Source: Cytophagales bacterium
Lineage (GTDB): Bacteria; Bacteroidota; Bacteroidia; Cytophagales; Cyclobacteriaceae
Length of the DNA: 64,000 nucleotides
Direction: 5' to 3'
NCBI GenBank assembly: GCA_033344775.1
Contig: JAWPMT010000005.1
Coordinates: forward strand, 1,161,501-1,225,500
The notes under the pieces are model-generated. The model had not been told where the DNA came from, made no database searches, and worked only from the letters and a program-made list of their open reading frames with translations. The position numbers and the translations under genes are program-made. Below, piece after piece: positions 50,585 to 59,933 of this stretch (its first letter is position 1; every line of letters starts with the position of its first letter).

Positions 50585-51025
50585 ATGCACAAGCACATGG
50601 CCAAACCCACCATCAAAACAGACCCTCAAGTTGAAGCCGTAATCGCTGATTATCCTGATTTTGTTCGTAACAAAATGCAATACCTAAGGACACTGGTTAG
50701 AGAAACCGCGGAGGAAATTGAAGGACTTACGATTTTGGAAGAAACGCTAAAATGGGGTGAGCCTAGTTTCGTGACGAAGCATGGAAGTACTCTTAGAATG
50801 GATTGGAAAGAAAAAACACCCGACAAGTATGCTTTCTATTTTCAATGTACCAGCCGGTTGGTAGATACCTTTCGGTTGGTTTTTGATCATCAATTTCAAT
50901 ATGAAGGAAAACGCGCCATCGTCTTTGAAATCAATCAGAAAATTCCGGAAGCGGAATTGAAAGCGTGTATCAAAGCCACGCTGACTTATCACAAAGTGAA
51001 GGACTTGATGACGTTGGGGTTGTGA
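50585..51025 (+). CDS. DUF1801 (YdhG-like) protein
   Basis: The 146 residues match the small SCP-like DUF1801 fold: VEAVIADYPDFVRNKMQYLRTLV, ETLKWGEPSF and MDWKEKTPDKYAFYF. The ATG at 50597 (MAKPTIKTDP) could be the true start. Members are cytosolic proteins of unsettled function, some proposed to bind iron or small ligands. A bidirectional hairpin follows. Confidence 0.78.
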   Translation: MHKHMAKPTIKTDPQVEAVIADYPDFVRNKMQYLRTLVRETAEEIEGLTILEETLKWGEPSFVTKHGSTLRMDWKEKTPDKYAFYFQCTSRLVDTFRLVFDHQFQYEGKRAIVFEINQKIPEAELKACIKATLTYHKVKDLMTLGL

Positions 51026-51030
51026 AAGAA

Positions 51031-51075
51031 GAAAAGGTAGCCGCGCTTCGACAGGCTCAGCATGACTACCTTTTC
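51031..51075. terminator. Bidirectional hairpin between convergent genes
   Basis: GAAAAGGTAG pairs perfectly with CTACCTTTTC around a loop that itself contains GCTTCGACAGGCTCAGC. It lies between the DUF1801 gene and the convergent permease gene and has A/T runs on both sides. Confidence 0.7.
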
Positions 51076-51093
51076 AGCATGACATTCATTTAG

Positions 51094-53658
51094 TTAATCT
51101 CCTTTCAAGATCACAGCAGGATTGATTCGGATCACTTTTCGGATCTGCATAAATACGGTCAAGCCAATGGTAAATAGCATACAGATAATGGCAAGAATGA
51201 TCGGCGTTGCGCCTAAAGGCTTGGTAATCGCAAACAAAGCTTTTACAAAACCTTCAATACCAAACCCTCCTAACGGAACTCCTACTACAAATGCAATCAT
51301 CAGTATCCAGATAAATTCACGGTTCGCGACCCGGATGATATGACCTTTTGAAGCACCCAATACTTTTCTGATACTAAACTCTTTCAATTGATTTTGTAGT
51401 CGGAAAGCTAACAACCCATACAAGCCCAGGCAAGAAAGGAAAATAGTCAATGTTCCAAGTACTGCCATGAACCAAATATTGGTGTCTACATTATCATAAT
51501 AGCGATCAAAACTATCTGCCTGGAAATAGCTCACATACGGATCGAATGGTGCCACTACCGACCAGCTTTCTGCCAGGTACTCGTCTACTCCTACCAAATT
51601 CGCAGGATCGGCCTTTACCACCAAAAAGTTTGGTTCGGATTGCCCGGTCGTAAACACCATGGGTCTTTGGATATCTGATGAGAAAAAGGCATGATAGACA
51701 TTGGACACGACTCCAATGATCATTTTTGATTTCCCGGCAAACTCAATTTGCTGCCCAACAGGATCTTCAAACCCCATTTGGTCAACAAACAATTGATTCA
51801 CTACAATGGAATTTCGATCTGCTCCTTCATTTGTGAAATACTTCCCATCAATCAGGGGCACGTTCATCAAACCCAAATAACCAGGCATAACATCATAAGT
51901 CATAACTCGAAACTGCTTCCCGAGATAGTCATAGGCGATTGGATTATTATTCACTCCCATGTGTCCACTGGCAGTAGCTACCGAAGTGATATGCGCATTG
52001 CGCAGTGCTTCACTTTTCATGGCCTCCAGAGTGGATTGTTCACCTATAGGTAAAGAAAGAATTCCTTCAGGATTATATCCCCAACTCAATTCCTTCACAT
52101 ATCGGGCATTGTCGCTGAAAACGAAACTTGCCAGAATGGTCATAAAAGCCAGCAAAAACTGGACAGTAAGCAGTACCCGGGTAAAATATGATCTTCCACC
52201 TAGCGATTTTTCTCCTTTGAAAATTCTAAGTGTCTGGAACCTGGAAATGTAGAGGGCCGGATAGCTTCCGGAGAGCAAGCCCAGAAAAAAGAACACACCG
52301 AGGAAATAGTATACCGCTGTTGCCACGGAGGAGAAGGCAAACGGAATAACGATAGGAGTCATCAGGTTGAAGCCCGGCAAAAGCAGAAAATAGGCTGCCA
52401 GTGTACCGATGGTCATAGCAATGGCGCAAGTGAGAAAGTTTTCAACCAAAAACTGGGTAGCGATGTTGCTTCTGGAACCTCCCATAACCTTTCGAACACC
52501 AATTTCTTTCAAGCGTGTTGTGGCAGAAGCAATGGCAATATTGATATAGTTGAGGCAGGCAAAAAAGATCAGCATAAAACCTATGCAAGCAATGGCAATG
52601 GTGCCTCCTTTATGGTTTCCAGGCACAATTTTGTCTTGTATTTCATTATTACTGGTGAGTTCATCAAAAGAAATGAGTTCAAATGCCAGGACCGGATCAG
52701 CCGCATTCGCTTCATTTTGAACTTTTGTGTAGTCGCGTAGTAATTGATTCGCAGAGGCCGGATCAACTTCTGGCCTTAGTGAAACAAAAGTGGCCTTGGC
52801 TTCATCTATCCAGTTATTTTTTCGAGCTTCCAAACGAAAAAAGTGATCTATGTGGAGCAAGATCTCCGGACCAAATGTCGTATTTGATGGCATCTGATCA
52901 AATACTCCAACTACATTAAAAGAAAGCACTTCCTCATCAAACTTAATATCGATACGTTTCCCCATCGGATCAACTTGACCAAAGTACTTTATCGCCATTT
53001 CATTGCTTAAAAACACCTCATTGGGATCAAGCAATTCACCATGCCCTTTTGCGAGCGGGAAATCGAAAACTTCCAAAAAACTCGGATCCGCAAATTGAAT
53101 CAGCTCGCGAAATACGTTTTTTCCAAACTTGACATTGCCACGCAGGTATTGCACCCTGGCAACGTGTTCTACTTCCCTAAAATCTTCTTTCAATCGTGAG
53201 GCTATGATCATAGGTGTGGGACCATAGAGCTCTTCCGCATTGTTTTCTTCGATTCGACTAATGACCTGATAGATGTTGTCTTTGTTCTGATGAATGGAAT
53301 TGAGATTCAGAAAGAAATCTGCGAACAAAAAGGTGGTAATAGAGCAGCCTACCGCAAGAGATAGTCCGGAAATATTGATCAGGGAATTACCCCAATTTCT
53401 TTTCAGGCTTCTTAAGCCTACTTTCAAATAATTGCTAATCATCATGACGTTTGAGTTATTGACTTTTCTGAAATTTGAGGGACGAAAAAATCGAAGGACA
53501 TCCCAGATGAAGGCCAAGTTGGCTTTGGTCTTTCCATCTTCATCCACCCTAAATCCATAGAGCTCGTGGAGATCGCCGCGGACAAATTCGACCAGGTCCT
53601 TGCGGCAAAACCATTGTAAAAACCGATCAGCCCATTTGGGAGGAGAAGGTCTCATCAA
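51094..53658 (-). CDS. FtsX/MacB-type ABC transporter permease with PadR-associated prefix (second copy)
   Basis: The 854-residue protein has the same plan as 33834-36503: a cytosolic prefix (WADRFLQWFCRKDLVEFVRGDLHELY), a first membrane helix, a periplasmic domain, an FtsX core (TRLKEIGVRKVMGGS) and a second FtsX unit (NQLKEFSIRKVLGAS). The two are paralogous but clearly divergent. No ATPase gene is adjacent. It overlaps the PadR gene by 4 bp. Substrates are unknown; MacB-like systems move peptides, lipids or toxins between the inner membrane and periplasm. Confidence 0.9.
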   Translation of the reverse strand: MMRPSPPKWADRFLQWFCRKDLVEFVRGDLHELYGFRVDEDGKTKANLAFIWDVLRFFRPSNFRKVNNSNVMMISNYLKVGLRSLKRNWGNSLINISGLSLAVGCSITTFLFADFFLNLNSIHQNKDNIYQVISRIEENNAEELYGPTPMIIASRLKEDFREVEHVARVQYLRGNVKFGKNVFRELIQFADPSFLEVFDFPLAKGHGELLDPNEVFLSNEMAIKYFGQVDPMGKRIDIKFDEEVLSFNVVGVFDQMPSNTTFGPEILLHIDHFFRLEARKNNWIDEAKATFVSLRPEVDPASANQLLRDYTKVQNEANAADPVLAFELISFDELTSNNEIQDKIVPGNHKGGTIAIACIGFMLIFFACLNYINIAIASATTRLKEIGVRKVMGGSRSNIATQFLVENFLTCAIAMTIGTLAAYFLLLPGFNLMTPIVIPFAFSSVATAVYYFLGVFFFLGLLSGSYPALYISRFQTLRIFKGEKSLGGRSYFTRVLLTVQFLLAFMTILASFVFSDNARYVKELSWGYNPEGILSLPIGEQSTLEAMKSEALRNAHITSVATASGHMGVNNNPIAYDYLGKQFRVMTYDVMPGYLGLMNVPLIDGKYFTNEGADRNSIVVNQLFVDQMGFEDPVGQQIEFAGKSKMIIGVVSNVYHAFFSSDIQRPMVFTTGQSEPNFLVVKADPANLVGVDEYLAESWSVVAPFDPYVSYFQADSFDRYYDNVDTNIWFMAVLGTLTIFLSCLGLYGLLAFRLQNQLKEFSIRKVLGASKGHIIRVANREFIWILMIAFVVGVPLGGFGIEGFVKALFAITKPLGATPIILAIICMLFTIGLTVFMQIRKVIRINPAVILKGD

Positions 53659-53999
53659 TAGGAGAAATTGAATTTGATCTCAGGGATACGTCCATAGAGG
53701 TTGTTCCTCAGTTCCCTTGAATGATCCAGTGCTGATTTGCCCTCAGCAGTAAGGTAAAAGAACTTCTTTCGACGGCCGCCACGCTCTTCGGTAGCTCCGC
53801 CGATTTCTGCTCGTAGCAATGCTTTTTTCTCCAACCGCTTCAACACTTCATGCACCGCACTGATGTTGACCTTTCGGCCTGTTTCCTGAATGATGGCATT
53901 GCGTACTTCTACACCGTAGGCATTGTCATGCAACATCCCGACAACCAGCAGTACCAGTTCTTCAAACTCTCCAATATTGACTCCTCTTGAATTCCCCAT
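53655..53999 (-). CDS. PadR-family transcriptional regulator (second copy)
   Basis: At 114 residues it resembles the regulator at 36514: GEFEELVLLVVGMLHDNAYG, ISAVHEVLKRLEKKALL, and the wing GGATEERGGRRKKFFYLTAEG. Its stop overlaps the permease start by 4 bp. Upstream, TATACAAA (54016) and TTTGTATA (54050) form a 34-bp-spaced inverted repeat that is a good candidate operator. Confidence 0.92.
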   Translation of the reverse strand: MGNSRGVNIGEFEELVLLVVGMLHDNAYGVEVRNAIIQETGRKVNISAVHEVLKRLEKKALLRAEIGGATEERGGRRKKFFYLTAEGKSALDHSRELRNNLYGRIPEIKFNFSY

Positions 54000-54015
54000 T
54001 TGATTTTCGTTGAGT

Positions 54016-54057
54016 TATACAAACGTGAATCTAATCAATATGTTTCAGTTTTGTATA
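54016..54057 (-). promoter_or_regulatory. Candidate PadR operator (second copy)
   Basis: TATACAAA (54016-54023) and TTTGTATA (54050-54057) are perfect 8-bp inverted arms with centres 34 bp apart, 20-60 bp upstream of the PadR start. The spacing and the ACAAA/TTTGT core resemble the candidate operator of the first PadR. Confidence 0.5.
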
Positions 54058-54089
54058 GTTTCCTAAAAGCAGTAGTTCAGCTTCGTGAA

Positions 54090-54117
54090 ATCAGAGTCCT
54101 GTTCTAGTGACTCTGAT
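54090..54117. repeat. 28-bp hairpin repeat, perfect copy
   Basis: ATCAGAGTC and GACTCTGAT are perfect 9-bp arms with a 10-nt loop (CTGTTCTAGT). It is the best member of the family also present twice at 46761-46840. Confidence 0.7.
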
Positions 54118-54250
54118 GGGCTTTCAAAAAAACTGAATTGCCGGGCAGCCGGAATATCGATCTTCTGTAATTGTCTCTTCTTGTCAAAGGTTGTCACCGG
54201 CCTGGGCCATTATGGTCTGTTCTCAGTTACCTTAACAAAAAACTCATCCT

Positions 54251-55147
54251 ATGAAGAAATTGGTCTTCCTACTGATCGGAATAGTTCCGGCGCTAGGGTT
54301 CGCTCAAAAGAAAGGGAATAAGAACATCATTACGGAAACCTACGCTTATGAAAGCATCCGGTCCGTAGTGGTCAATCTATATGCTGAGGTTCAAATTGAT
54401 GCTTCTGCCAATGACAATGAGTTCACCATTACCATCGATGAAAACCTACTGAACAAAGTGGACAGAACACTCGATACGCATGGTCGCCTGACATTAGTAC
54501 AAACTGAATGGATCCAACCAAGTGAAAAGATCAAGATTAGCATTGGCGCACCAGATTTAGAAAGAGTGCAGCAGGAAGTGCATGAAACAGTGGTCGTCAA
54601 TAACCTGGACCGGGTATCCTTCAATTCAATGGCCATAGTAGGTCGCATCAAGTTAAATGGAAAAGTAACAGAATACCGGGCAAATGGAGAAATAGGCTAC
54701 ACCGATGCACGTGGACTGGAAACTGAAAAAGTTTATCTCAACCTATGGGACCGGGGCCGAATGGACCTGGGTACTGCCCAGAAAATTCAAGGCAATGTGG
54801 AAGAAGGTGGCATCGTCATCTATCGCGGATCAGCACAGGTTAAAACCTCTGGAAAGGGTCAGGTACTCTCAGCGAATCAATCCGCCACAGCCGTCAATCC
54901 TGATGCTCGCTTCATCAAATTTGATGTGAAAAACAATTCCTTGAAACGCATCAATTGCTATGTAGTCGGTCCTAAACCGGACGGCAGTAAATTCAGTTAT
55001 GGTTTCCCGATGAACCCTGGCCAAACGCGCGCTAAAGACTGGTCCATCGGCAGCAAAGTCTTCAAAGTATCTGCTTTAGGCACCCGAAAGCTCCTAAAAG
55101 AAATAACCGCTGAAGATGAGGGGCAAAAGGTGAAACTTTTTCCTTAA
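54251..55147 (+). CDS. Secreted GIN-domain-like protein (DUF2807), second copy
   Basis: The 298-residue protein has a signal peptide (MKKLVFLLIGIVPALGFAQ) and then YESIRSVVVNLYAEVQIDAS, IKISIGAPDLERVQQEVHET, VYLNLWDRGRMDLGTA. This is the beta-helical GIN layout seen at 5825-6514 but without the SGSG repeat. A C-terminal extension of about 90 residues (VGPKPDGSKFSYGFPMNPGQ) has no match I know. It is the only gene in its transcription unit. Confidence 0.7.
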   Translation: MKKLVFLLIGIVPALGFAQKKGNKNIITETYAYESIRSVVVNLYAEVQIDASANDNEFTITIDENLLNKVDRTLDTHGRLTLVQTEWIQPSEKIKISIGAPDLERVQQEVHETVVVNNLDRVSFNSMAIVGRIKLNGKVTEYRANGEIGYTDARGLETEKVYLNLWDRGRMDLGTAQKIQGNVEEGGIVIYRGSAQVKTSGKGQVLSANQSATAVNPDARFIKFDVKNNSLKRINCYVVGPKPDGSKFSYGFPMNPGQTRAKDWSIGSKVFKVSALGTRKLLKEITAEDEGQKVKLFP

Positions 55148-55390
55148 GCATCGGCATTGATGAAATTTCATAGGTAAAATGAACATTAGCCATTTATCGG
55201 CGATAGTCATTTGCTCTAACCTTGTCGATACTTCTTCATTACAAACAAGTTATACTTGGTACTTCAGGCCGTCCTCATTTTTTGATGGCGGCTTGTTCTT
55301 TTTCAGGGGTTCGCGAAAAAGAAATTCAAGTATCAAGCATCTCCCTGAAAAGCAGATTAATTCAAGTGTGGTAATAAACGGATCATTAAA

Positions 55391-55623
55391 TTAACGTGAG
55401 TTCGAGATAAGGATTATTGAATTCAATTTAAAATGACTCAAATACTCTCCTCTTGGGACTGTCCACCGAAGTGGGAGTATGAGGTGAGTTGATGGAAAAA
55501 GGTGATTTTAAATTGAATTCAATAAAGAGCAGAAAACTATATTTATGAAACCCACCCCTTCACCCCTCCAAAGGAGGGGATTATAGGCGTTTTCTTCTCT
55601 ATCTTATCCCGAACTCATGTTAA
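55391..55623. mobile_element. 233-bp nested palindromic (MITE-like) element
   Basis: Terminal repeats TAACGTGAGTTCGAGATAAG (55392) and CTTATCCCGAACTCATGTTA (end 55622) are inverted and match at 18 of 20 bases. Inside them TTATTGAATTCAATTTAAAA (55414) has a perfect inverted partner near 55505-55525. Between those lie ATACTC/GAGTAT blocks and, at the right, the ACCCCTCC..GGAGGGG motif shared with 37092-37250. There is no coding frame. TTAA at the outer edges could be a duplicated target. The rest of 55148-55628 appears empty. Confidence 0.65.
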
Positions 55624-55628
55624 ATCCC

Positions 55629-56174
55629 TTATTCTGCGTCATCTAGTAGGTCAATGACCTTTTGCATTTTTGCATCCGTATACTTCCCTGAAGTGGTCAT
55701 GACGATCTTACCTTTACCATCCAGTACAAAGAAATACGGAACGTCCTTGCCCTTGAAATTGAGCGCATCTTTATAGTCTTTCAATTTTCCTTTGTAAAAC
55801 ATGACATGCGGTTGCAATTTCGGATCGATCGTCTTTTGCACCTTTTTCATCACGGACTTATAGGCCGTTCTTTTGGCTCCGGTAAACATGGGGACAAAGT
55901 AGACATTGACATCATAGTTCCCAGCAAACAAAGAAGGAGTCTCTGGTTTGTAGATGAACTGATTATAGGTCGGATTGAACCAGGTTTTCAGGTCTTGCTC
56001 TGATTTCTTGGAATATGCCAAACCTATGAGGGTATATTTCCCTTTCACATCCGCAGGAATATTCACCACCTGATTGGTCAGACTTTCGGCTTCCATGTTC
56101 GGAAAATCATTCCCCACCTGCGCCATAGCAGAAGTGCACAAGCAGACCATTAAAAGAGTTTTTAGAAACTTCAT
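55629..56174 (-). CDS. Secreted thioredoxin-like protein (ATP10-like)
   Basis: ATG at 56174 (MKFLKTLLMVCLCTSAMAQ) gives a normal signal peptide, two codons inside the longest frame. The mature domain resembles a thioredoxin fold (YTLIGLAYSKKSEQDLKTWFNP, VPYFFVLDGKGKIVMTTSGKYTD). The CxxC of true thioredoxins is absent, so a redox role is unlikely. ATP10-like assembly factors have a similar GLAYS stretch. It follows the metallopeptidase by 12 bp and may be cotranscribed with it. Confidence 0.7.
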   Translation of the reverse strand: MKFLKTLLMVCLCTSAMAQVGNDFPNMEAESLTNQVVNIPADVKGKYTLIGLAYSKKSEQDLKTWFNPTYNQFIYKPETPSLFAGNYDVNVYFVPMFTGAKRTAYKSVMKKVQKTIDPKLQPHVMFYKGKLKDYKDALNFKGKDVPYFFVLDGKGKIVMTTSGKYTDAKMQKVIDLLDDAE

Positions 56175-56186
56175 ACGCAAAGTGAA

Positions 56187-59100
56187 TTACCTCGTTTTAA
56201 CGATCTTCAGCACTTGCTTATTGTCATTAGCATCAGCAAGTTGGACGAAATAAAGCCCTGGATCCAGGCGCGAAAGATCAATACTTATGGACTCGTTTTG
56301 GTTCAAAGAAGAACGAATCAAAATACTTCCTTTCAGATCATAAATGGTCAACCGTTCGAAGTTTTGAGCAACCGAAGCACTCACGGTAATCGCTTCAGCC
56401 GTAGGGTTCGGATAGATCATCGAGGGATCCAGCCTTTCACTGGAAAGAACCAATACCGTGATCTCGTTGGACGGATCGCTGGTACCAGACACATTGAATG
56501 CGCTAACCCGATAAGCATAGTCCACTCCTCTCTCTGTATTGTCATCACGGAAACTAGTGATGTTCGCAACCAGACTCGCTAATTCGGTAAACTCGCCGTT
56601 TCCGGCGGCGCGATCGAGAGTAAAACCTTCTTCTACGTCACTGTTGTCCGTCCAGCTCAGGAGAATACGCCCTTCGCTATCAAAACTTCCCTCCAGATTA
56701 GAGGGAGCTTCCGGTGGGTCGGGTAAGGTAACAACCTGAGCAATATTCGAATACTCACTGAAGCCTGCCGGCAATATCGCTCGTACTCTATAACGGTATT
56801 CCGTTGATGATTCTAAGCCTGTAAAAGTGGCAGAAGTGACATTAGCGGCTACTTCCGATACTTTCTGAAAATCGTCATCTCCAAGCGCCTGCTCAATTTC
56901 ATATCCTTCATCAATGCTGATGTCATTCCAGGCTATATCTACCTGATCCGCGGACTCAGTAGCAGCCGTTAAAGCAATCGCCTCGGTTCCTACGACAAGC
57001 ACCAAATTCCAGGCATTAATGGAGCCCTGATCTCCAGGTCCATTATCAGCAACTGACAGGGTCCAGTTACCCATGGCATCTTCATTTTCGAAAGCCGAAA
57101 GGGCCTCTAAAGGCTGGTAAGTTCCGTCATCATTAGGAGGACATGCTGTAGCTTCATCAGCCCCATCATCAAAACTGATGAGTATATCTCCGGCACTTCC
57201 ACATTGCTCTCTAAAAAGCGTTACGGCGGTACCCGCAGGAGAAGTCAGGATAATGGTCATATCCCCCACAAACGTATGCGTGATGTCCAGGCCTTCTACT
57301 TTTACCTCACCCACGCTCACGTTCTGAGTCACTTCAATAACGGAAGTGGTTGTATTAAAATCCGTGATATCTAATGGCAGGTCGCTTGCTGCTAAATCGA
57401 CTTCCTGAACAAAAGCGGTCGTAAATGTTTGTTCGGCTTCAGGGCCTATTCCACATTCATTCACACCCGCAACTTTCCAATGATAGGTTGTACTACTGAT
57501 CAGGTCTTCCGACAAACTAAAAGAGGTAGCCACTTGTCCCAGGCTTTCCACCAAAATGTCAGTGAAAATTTCATCGGTGGCCAACGTGAAATTATAACTC
57601 GTGGCTCCAGTAACTTCTGACCAGCTAAAATCTACATCCAGGTCGACTCCCGACTCTTGATTGAGCGGCAAAATCTCTCCCGGACGTTCTGCTGGAATCG
57701 ATAAAAAGGAGAATGAAAAGGCGGATTCACTCTGAATATCCCCAGCAGTCCCTCGAAGTGTAATGGACTTCTCTCCTATTTCTTCAGAATTCTCAATGGT
57801 CAGGGTGATTGACTCTCCCGGAGATAGGGAGGTTTGTGAGGCCGATACAGTAAGTCCGGTATTATCTGTAGCAAATGTCAAGTTAATTGCTTCTGAAAAG
57901 CCATTCACAGCAACAGCCTCCACCGTAAAATCGATGGTGTTGTTACAAGTGATTCCAGGCACCTCCGAGACCAGAAAACTAAATCCTGGCTCACTATCTT
58001 GTTGGATTTCAAAACTACTCTGGTTCACATTGAAAAAGACATTGCCTACAGCCGCAACCATGATTCGTGCATCGGCTATATTTTCGTTGGGCATCAGCAC
58101 AAACTCGGCTCCATCATTTGCAGTAGATTCACTCAATACCTCAGAAAAAGTGGCCCCACCATCAGTGGATAATAATATCTGCACATTCTCCAGGCTGATC
58201 GGTGCTTTATCCGTGTTGGCCACATCCCATTCAATCAATTGGGAAGATCCTCCCGGATAGGTTACGGATGCATTTTGAGAGGTAACCCGAAAAGGACCTG
58301 CCTGATCGGTGGTATTGAACTGCACGTTGGCTTCATTAGTACCTCCTCCCGCACTGTTGTTATCGCGCACGGTTACCCTAAAGTTCATTTCACGACTATT
58401 GGCTGGTAATATCTCACCAAACACCGTGGTATTGTTCAACAAGTCACCTAATCGAGGAAAATATCGAGTTGGACTTGTCGTTGGCGAAAAAGATCTGAAC
58501 AAAGGTGACGTACGACCAGGCAGGTCTGGCGATCCCGCGTCACCCAGATCATATTGCTCCCAGGAATAAGTGATGGCATCGCCATCCGCATCAGAACCGC
58601 TTGCAGTCAATGAAAAAGGCGTCCCTATCGGGATCGTGAACCCTCCTTCCGGGGCACTTACCTCCGGTGGCGTATTCCCGGTCGCTGTTACCGTCGGGCA
58701 ATTGCCCCCTTCGAAATCTGTCGTATAGGTTAAAATCTCTTCCAGTGAGACGGCATGAAAAAATGCGTCAGAATTATTTTGAATATTATGTGCAAAACAG
58801 ATTCCTGCGTAAGCCATGATGGTGGAACCCGAACCTGGCTCATAAGCCGTCGAGGGATTGCGATTAGCCCCCGAACAACTACCGGCAGATCCATTGAAGG
58901 TATGATTACCTCCAAATTGGTGACCAATCTCGTGCGCCACAAAATCCACATCAAAAGGATCACCTTGAGGTGAATCAAGTCCGGTTACTCCCTGTCCTTT
59001 CCTGTTGGCATTACAAACAACACCCAATCCAGCCAGTCCGCTGCTTCCAGTTTTGAAAATATGTCCGATATCATAATTCGCTGAACCTATAATTCGGTCC

Positions 59101-59921
59101 AAAACTTCCTGATTTTCTTGTATGATTGCTCCATCTCCGTCCAAATCAGCGTAAGGATCACTTGAGGCATTAGTAAAAATGAGTTCATCATTATTATCAA
59201 TGATCACAAACGTTACGGCAAGCTCACTTTCGTAGATTCCAGTCACCCGATTCATGGTAGTGACAATTGCTGCTAAAGCGTCGGAAACCGAGCCTCCATG
59301 AAATTCCGTGTAATCATTACTCGCTGCAATCGCGATGCGATAAGATTTTAACTCCGTACCACTGGAACGACCGTAATTCGTTTTCATTTGAGCCGACCGC
59401 TGTACTTTCCGTAAAGGTGTAGCAGGTTTTTCGATAAGTGCTTCGTCGAAAGCAGGTGCTTCTCGCTTGTTCTTGAACTCCTGACGGTAATAACTCACAT
59501 AATCATTGGAACCGGATGTTTCAGGGTCTATGTAAACAGTCCCCTCTCGGGTGAACATGATGCCATGGAATCCTTTCGGGTTTACATCGATCCGAATGGT
59601 TTCACCCAACTCATTCGTTCCTTTATATGTCCTTATCTCAGGAAATTTCGCTTGTAATCCCGGCGCAAGGATGGATGCTTCCTGCATTGAAAATGATCGA
59701 AATGTCCCATCAGGCATAGGAAATTGCATTGGTTGTACTGCTTTACCAGAAACAGCCAATGCCTCGACAAGGGCCTGATCATTCAACCCCATCCGGATAG
59801 TTTCCATGTCCTTCCACTGGTCATCAGCCAATCGTTGACTGCTATGTGGGGCTTGCCAGGTATTTTGGCTCTGGACACCAAATGCCAATAGAACAAAGAA
59901 GTAGATAAAGGTTAATCTCAT
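56187..59921 (-). CDS. Reprolysin-like (M12B) metallopeptidase with T9SS sorting domain
   Basis: The 1244-residue protein has a signal peptide (MRLTFIYFFVLLAFGVQSQ), a propeptide (about 22-150) and a zinc-protease domain with HEIGHQFGGNH (H330, E331, H334, H340) and the Met-turn GSTIMAYAGIC (M369). Then come Ig/FN3-like modules, a proprotein-convertase P-domain (DLPLDITDFNTTTSVIEVTQ), two FN3 domains (about 985-1160), and the C-terminal T9SS domain starting MIYPNPTAEAITVS. It should be exported and attached or released at the cell surface. The gene just upstream (59934-60446) encodes a lipoprotein similar to its propeptide. Confidence 0.93.
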   Translation of the reverse strand: MRLTFIYFFVLLAFGVQSQNTWQAPHSSQRLADDQWKDMETIRMGLNDQALVEALAVSGKAVQPMQFPMPDGTFRSFSMQEASILAPGLQAKFPEIRTYKGTNELGETIRIDVNPKGFHGIMFTREGTVYIDPETSGSNDYVSYYRQEFKNKREAPAFDEALIEKPATPLRKVQRSAQMKTNYGRSSGTELKSYRIAIAASNDYTEFHGGSVSDALAAIVTTMNRVTGIYESELAVTFVIIDNNDELIFTNASSDPYADLDGDGAIIQENQEVLDRIIGSANYDIGHIFKTGSSGLAGLGVVCNANRKGQGVTGLDSPQGDPFDVDFVAHEIGHQFGGNHTFNGSAGSCSGANRNPSTAYEPGSGSTIMAYAGICFAHNIQNNSDAFFHAVSLEEILTYTTDFEGGNCPTVTATGNTPPEVSAPEGGFTIPIGTPFSLTASGSDADGDAITYSWEQYDLGDAGSPDLPGRTSPLFRSFSPTTSPTRYFPRLGDLLNNTTVFGEILPANSREMNFRVTVRDNNSAGGGTNEANVQFNTTDQAGPFRVTSQNASVTYPGGSSQLIEWDVANTDKAPISLENVQILLSTDGGATFSEVLSESTANDGAEFVLMPNENIADARIMVAAVGNVFFNVNQSSFEIQQDSEPGFSFLVSEVPGITCNNTIDFTVEAVAVNGFSEAINLTFATDNTGLTVSASQTSLSPGESITLTIENSEEIGEKSITLRGTAGDIQSESAFSFSFLSIPAERPGEILPLNQESGVDLDVDFSWSEVTGATSYNFTLATDEIFTDILVESLGQVATSFSLSEDLISSTTYHWKVAGVNECGIGPEAEQTFTTAFVQEVDLAASDLPLDITDFNTTTSVIEVTQNVSVGEVKVEGLDITHTFVGDMTIILTSPAGTAVTLFREQCGSAGDILISFDDGADEATACPPNDDGTYQPLEALSAFENEDAMGNWTLSVADNGPGDQGSINAWNLVLVVGTEAIALTAATESADQVDIAWNDISIDEGYEIEQALGDDDFQKVSEVAANVTSATFTGLESSTEYRYRVRAILPAGFSEYSNIAQVVTLPDPPEAPSNLEGSFDSEGRILLSWTDNSDVEEGFTLDRAAGNGEFTELASLVANITSFRDDNTERGVDYAYRVSAFNVSGTSDPSNEITVLVLSSERLDPSMIYPNPTAEAITVSASVAQNFERLTIYDLKGSILIRSSLNQNESISIDLSRLDPGLYFVQLADANDNKQVLKIVKTR

Positions 59922-59933
59922 AATTGGGTGATT

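Noticed and set aside
55179-55394. A 71-codon open frame after the GIN-domain gene
   Set aside because: Its product is low-complexity and it ends at the palindromic element; no family or signal supports it.
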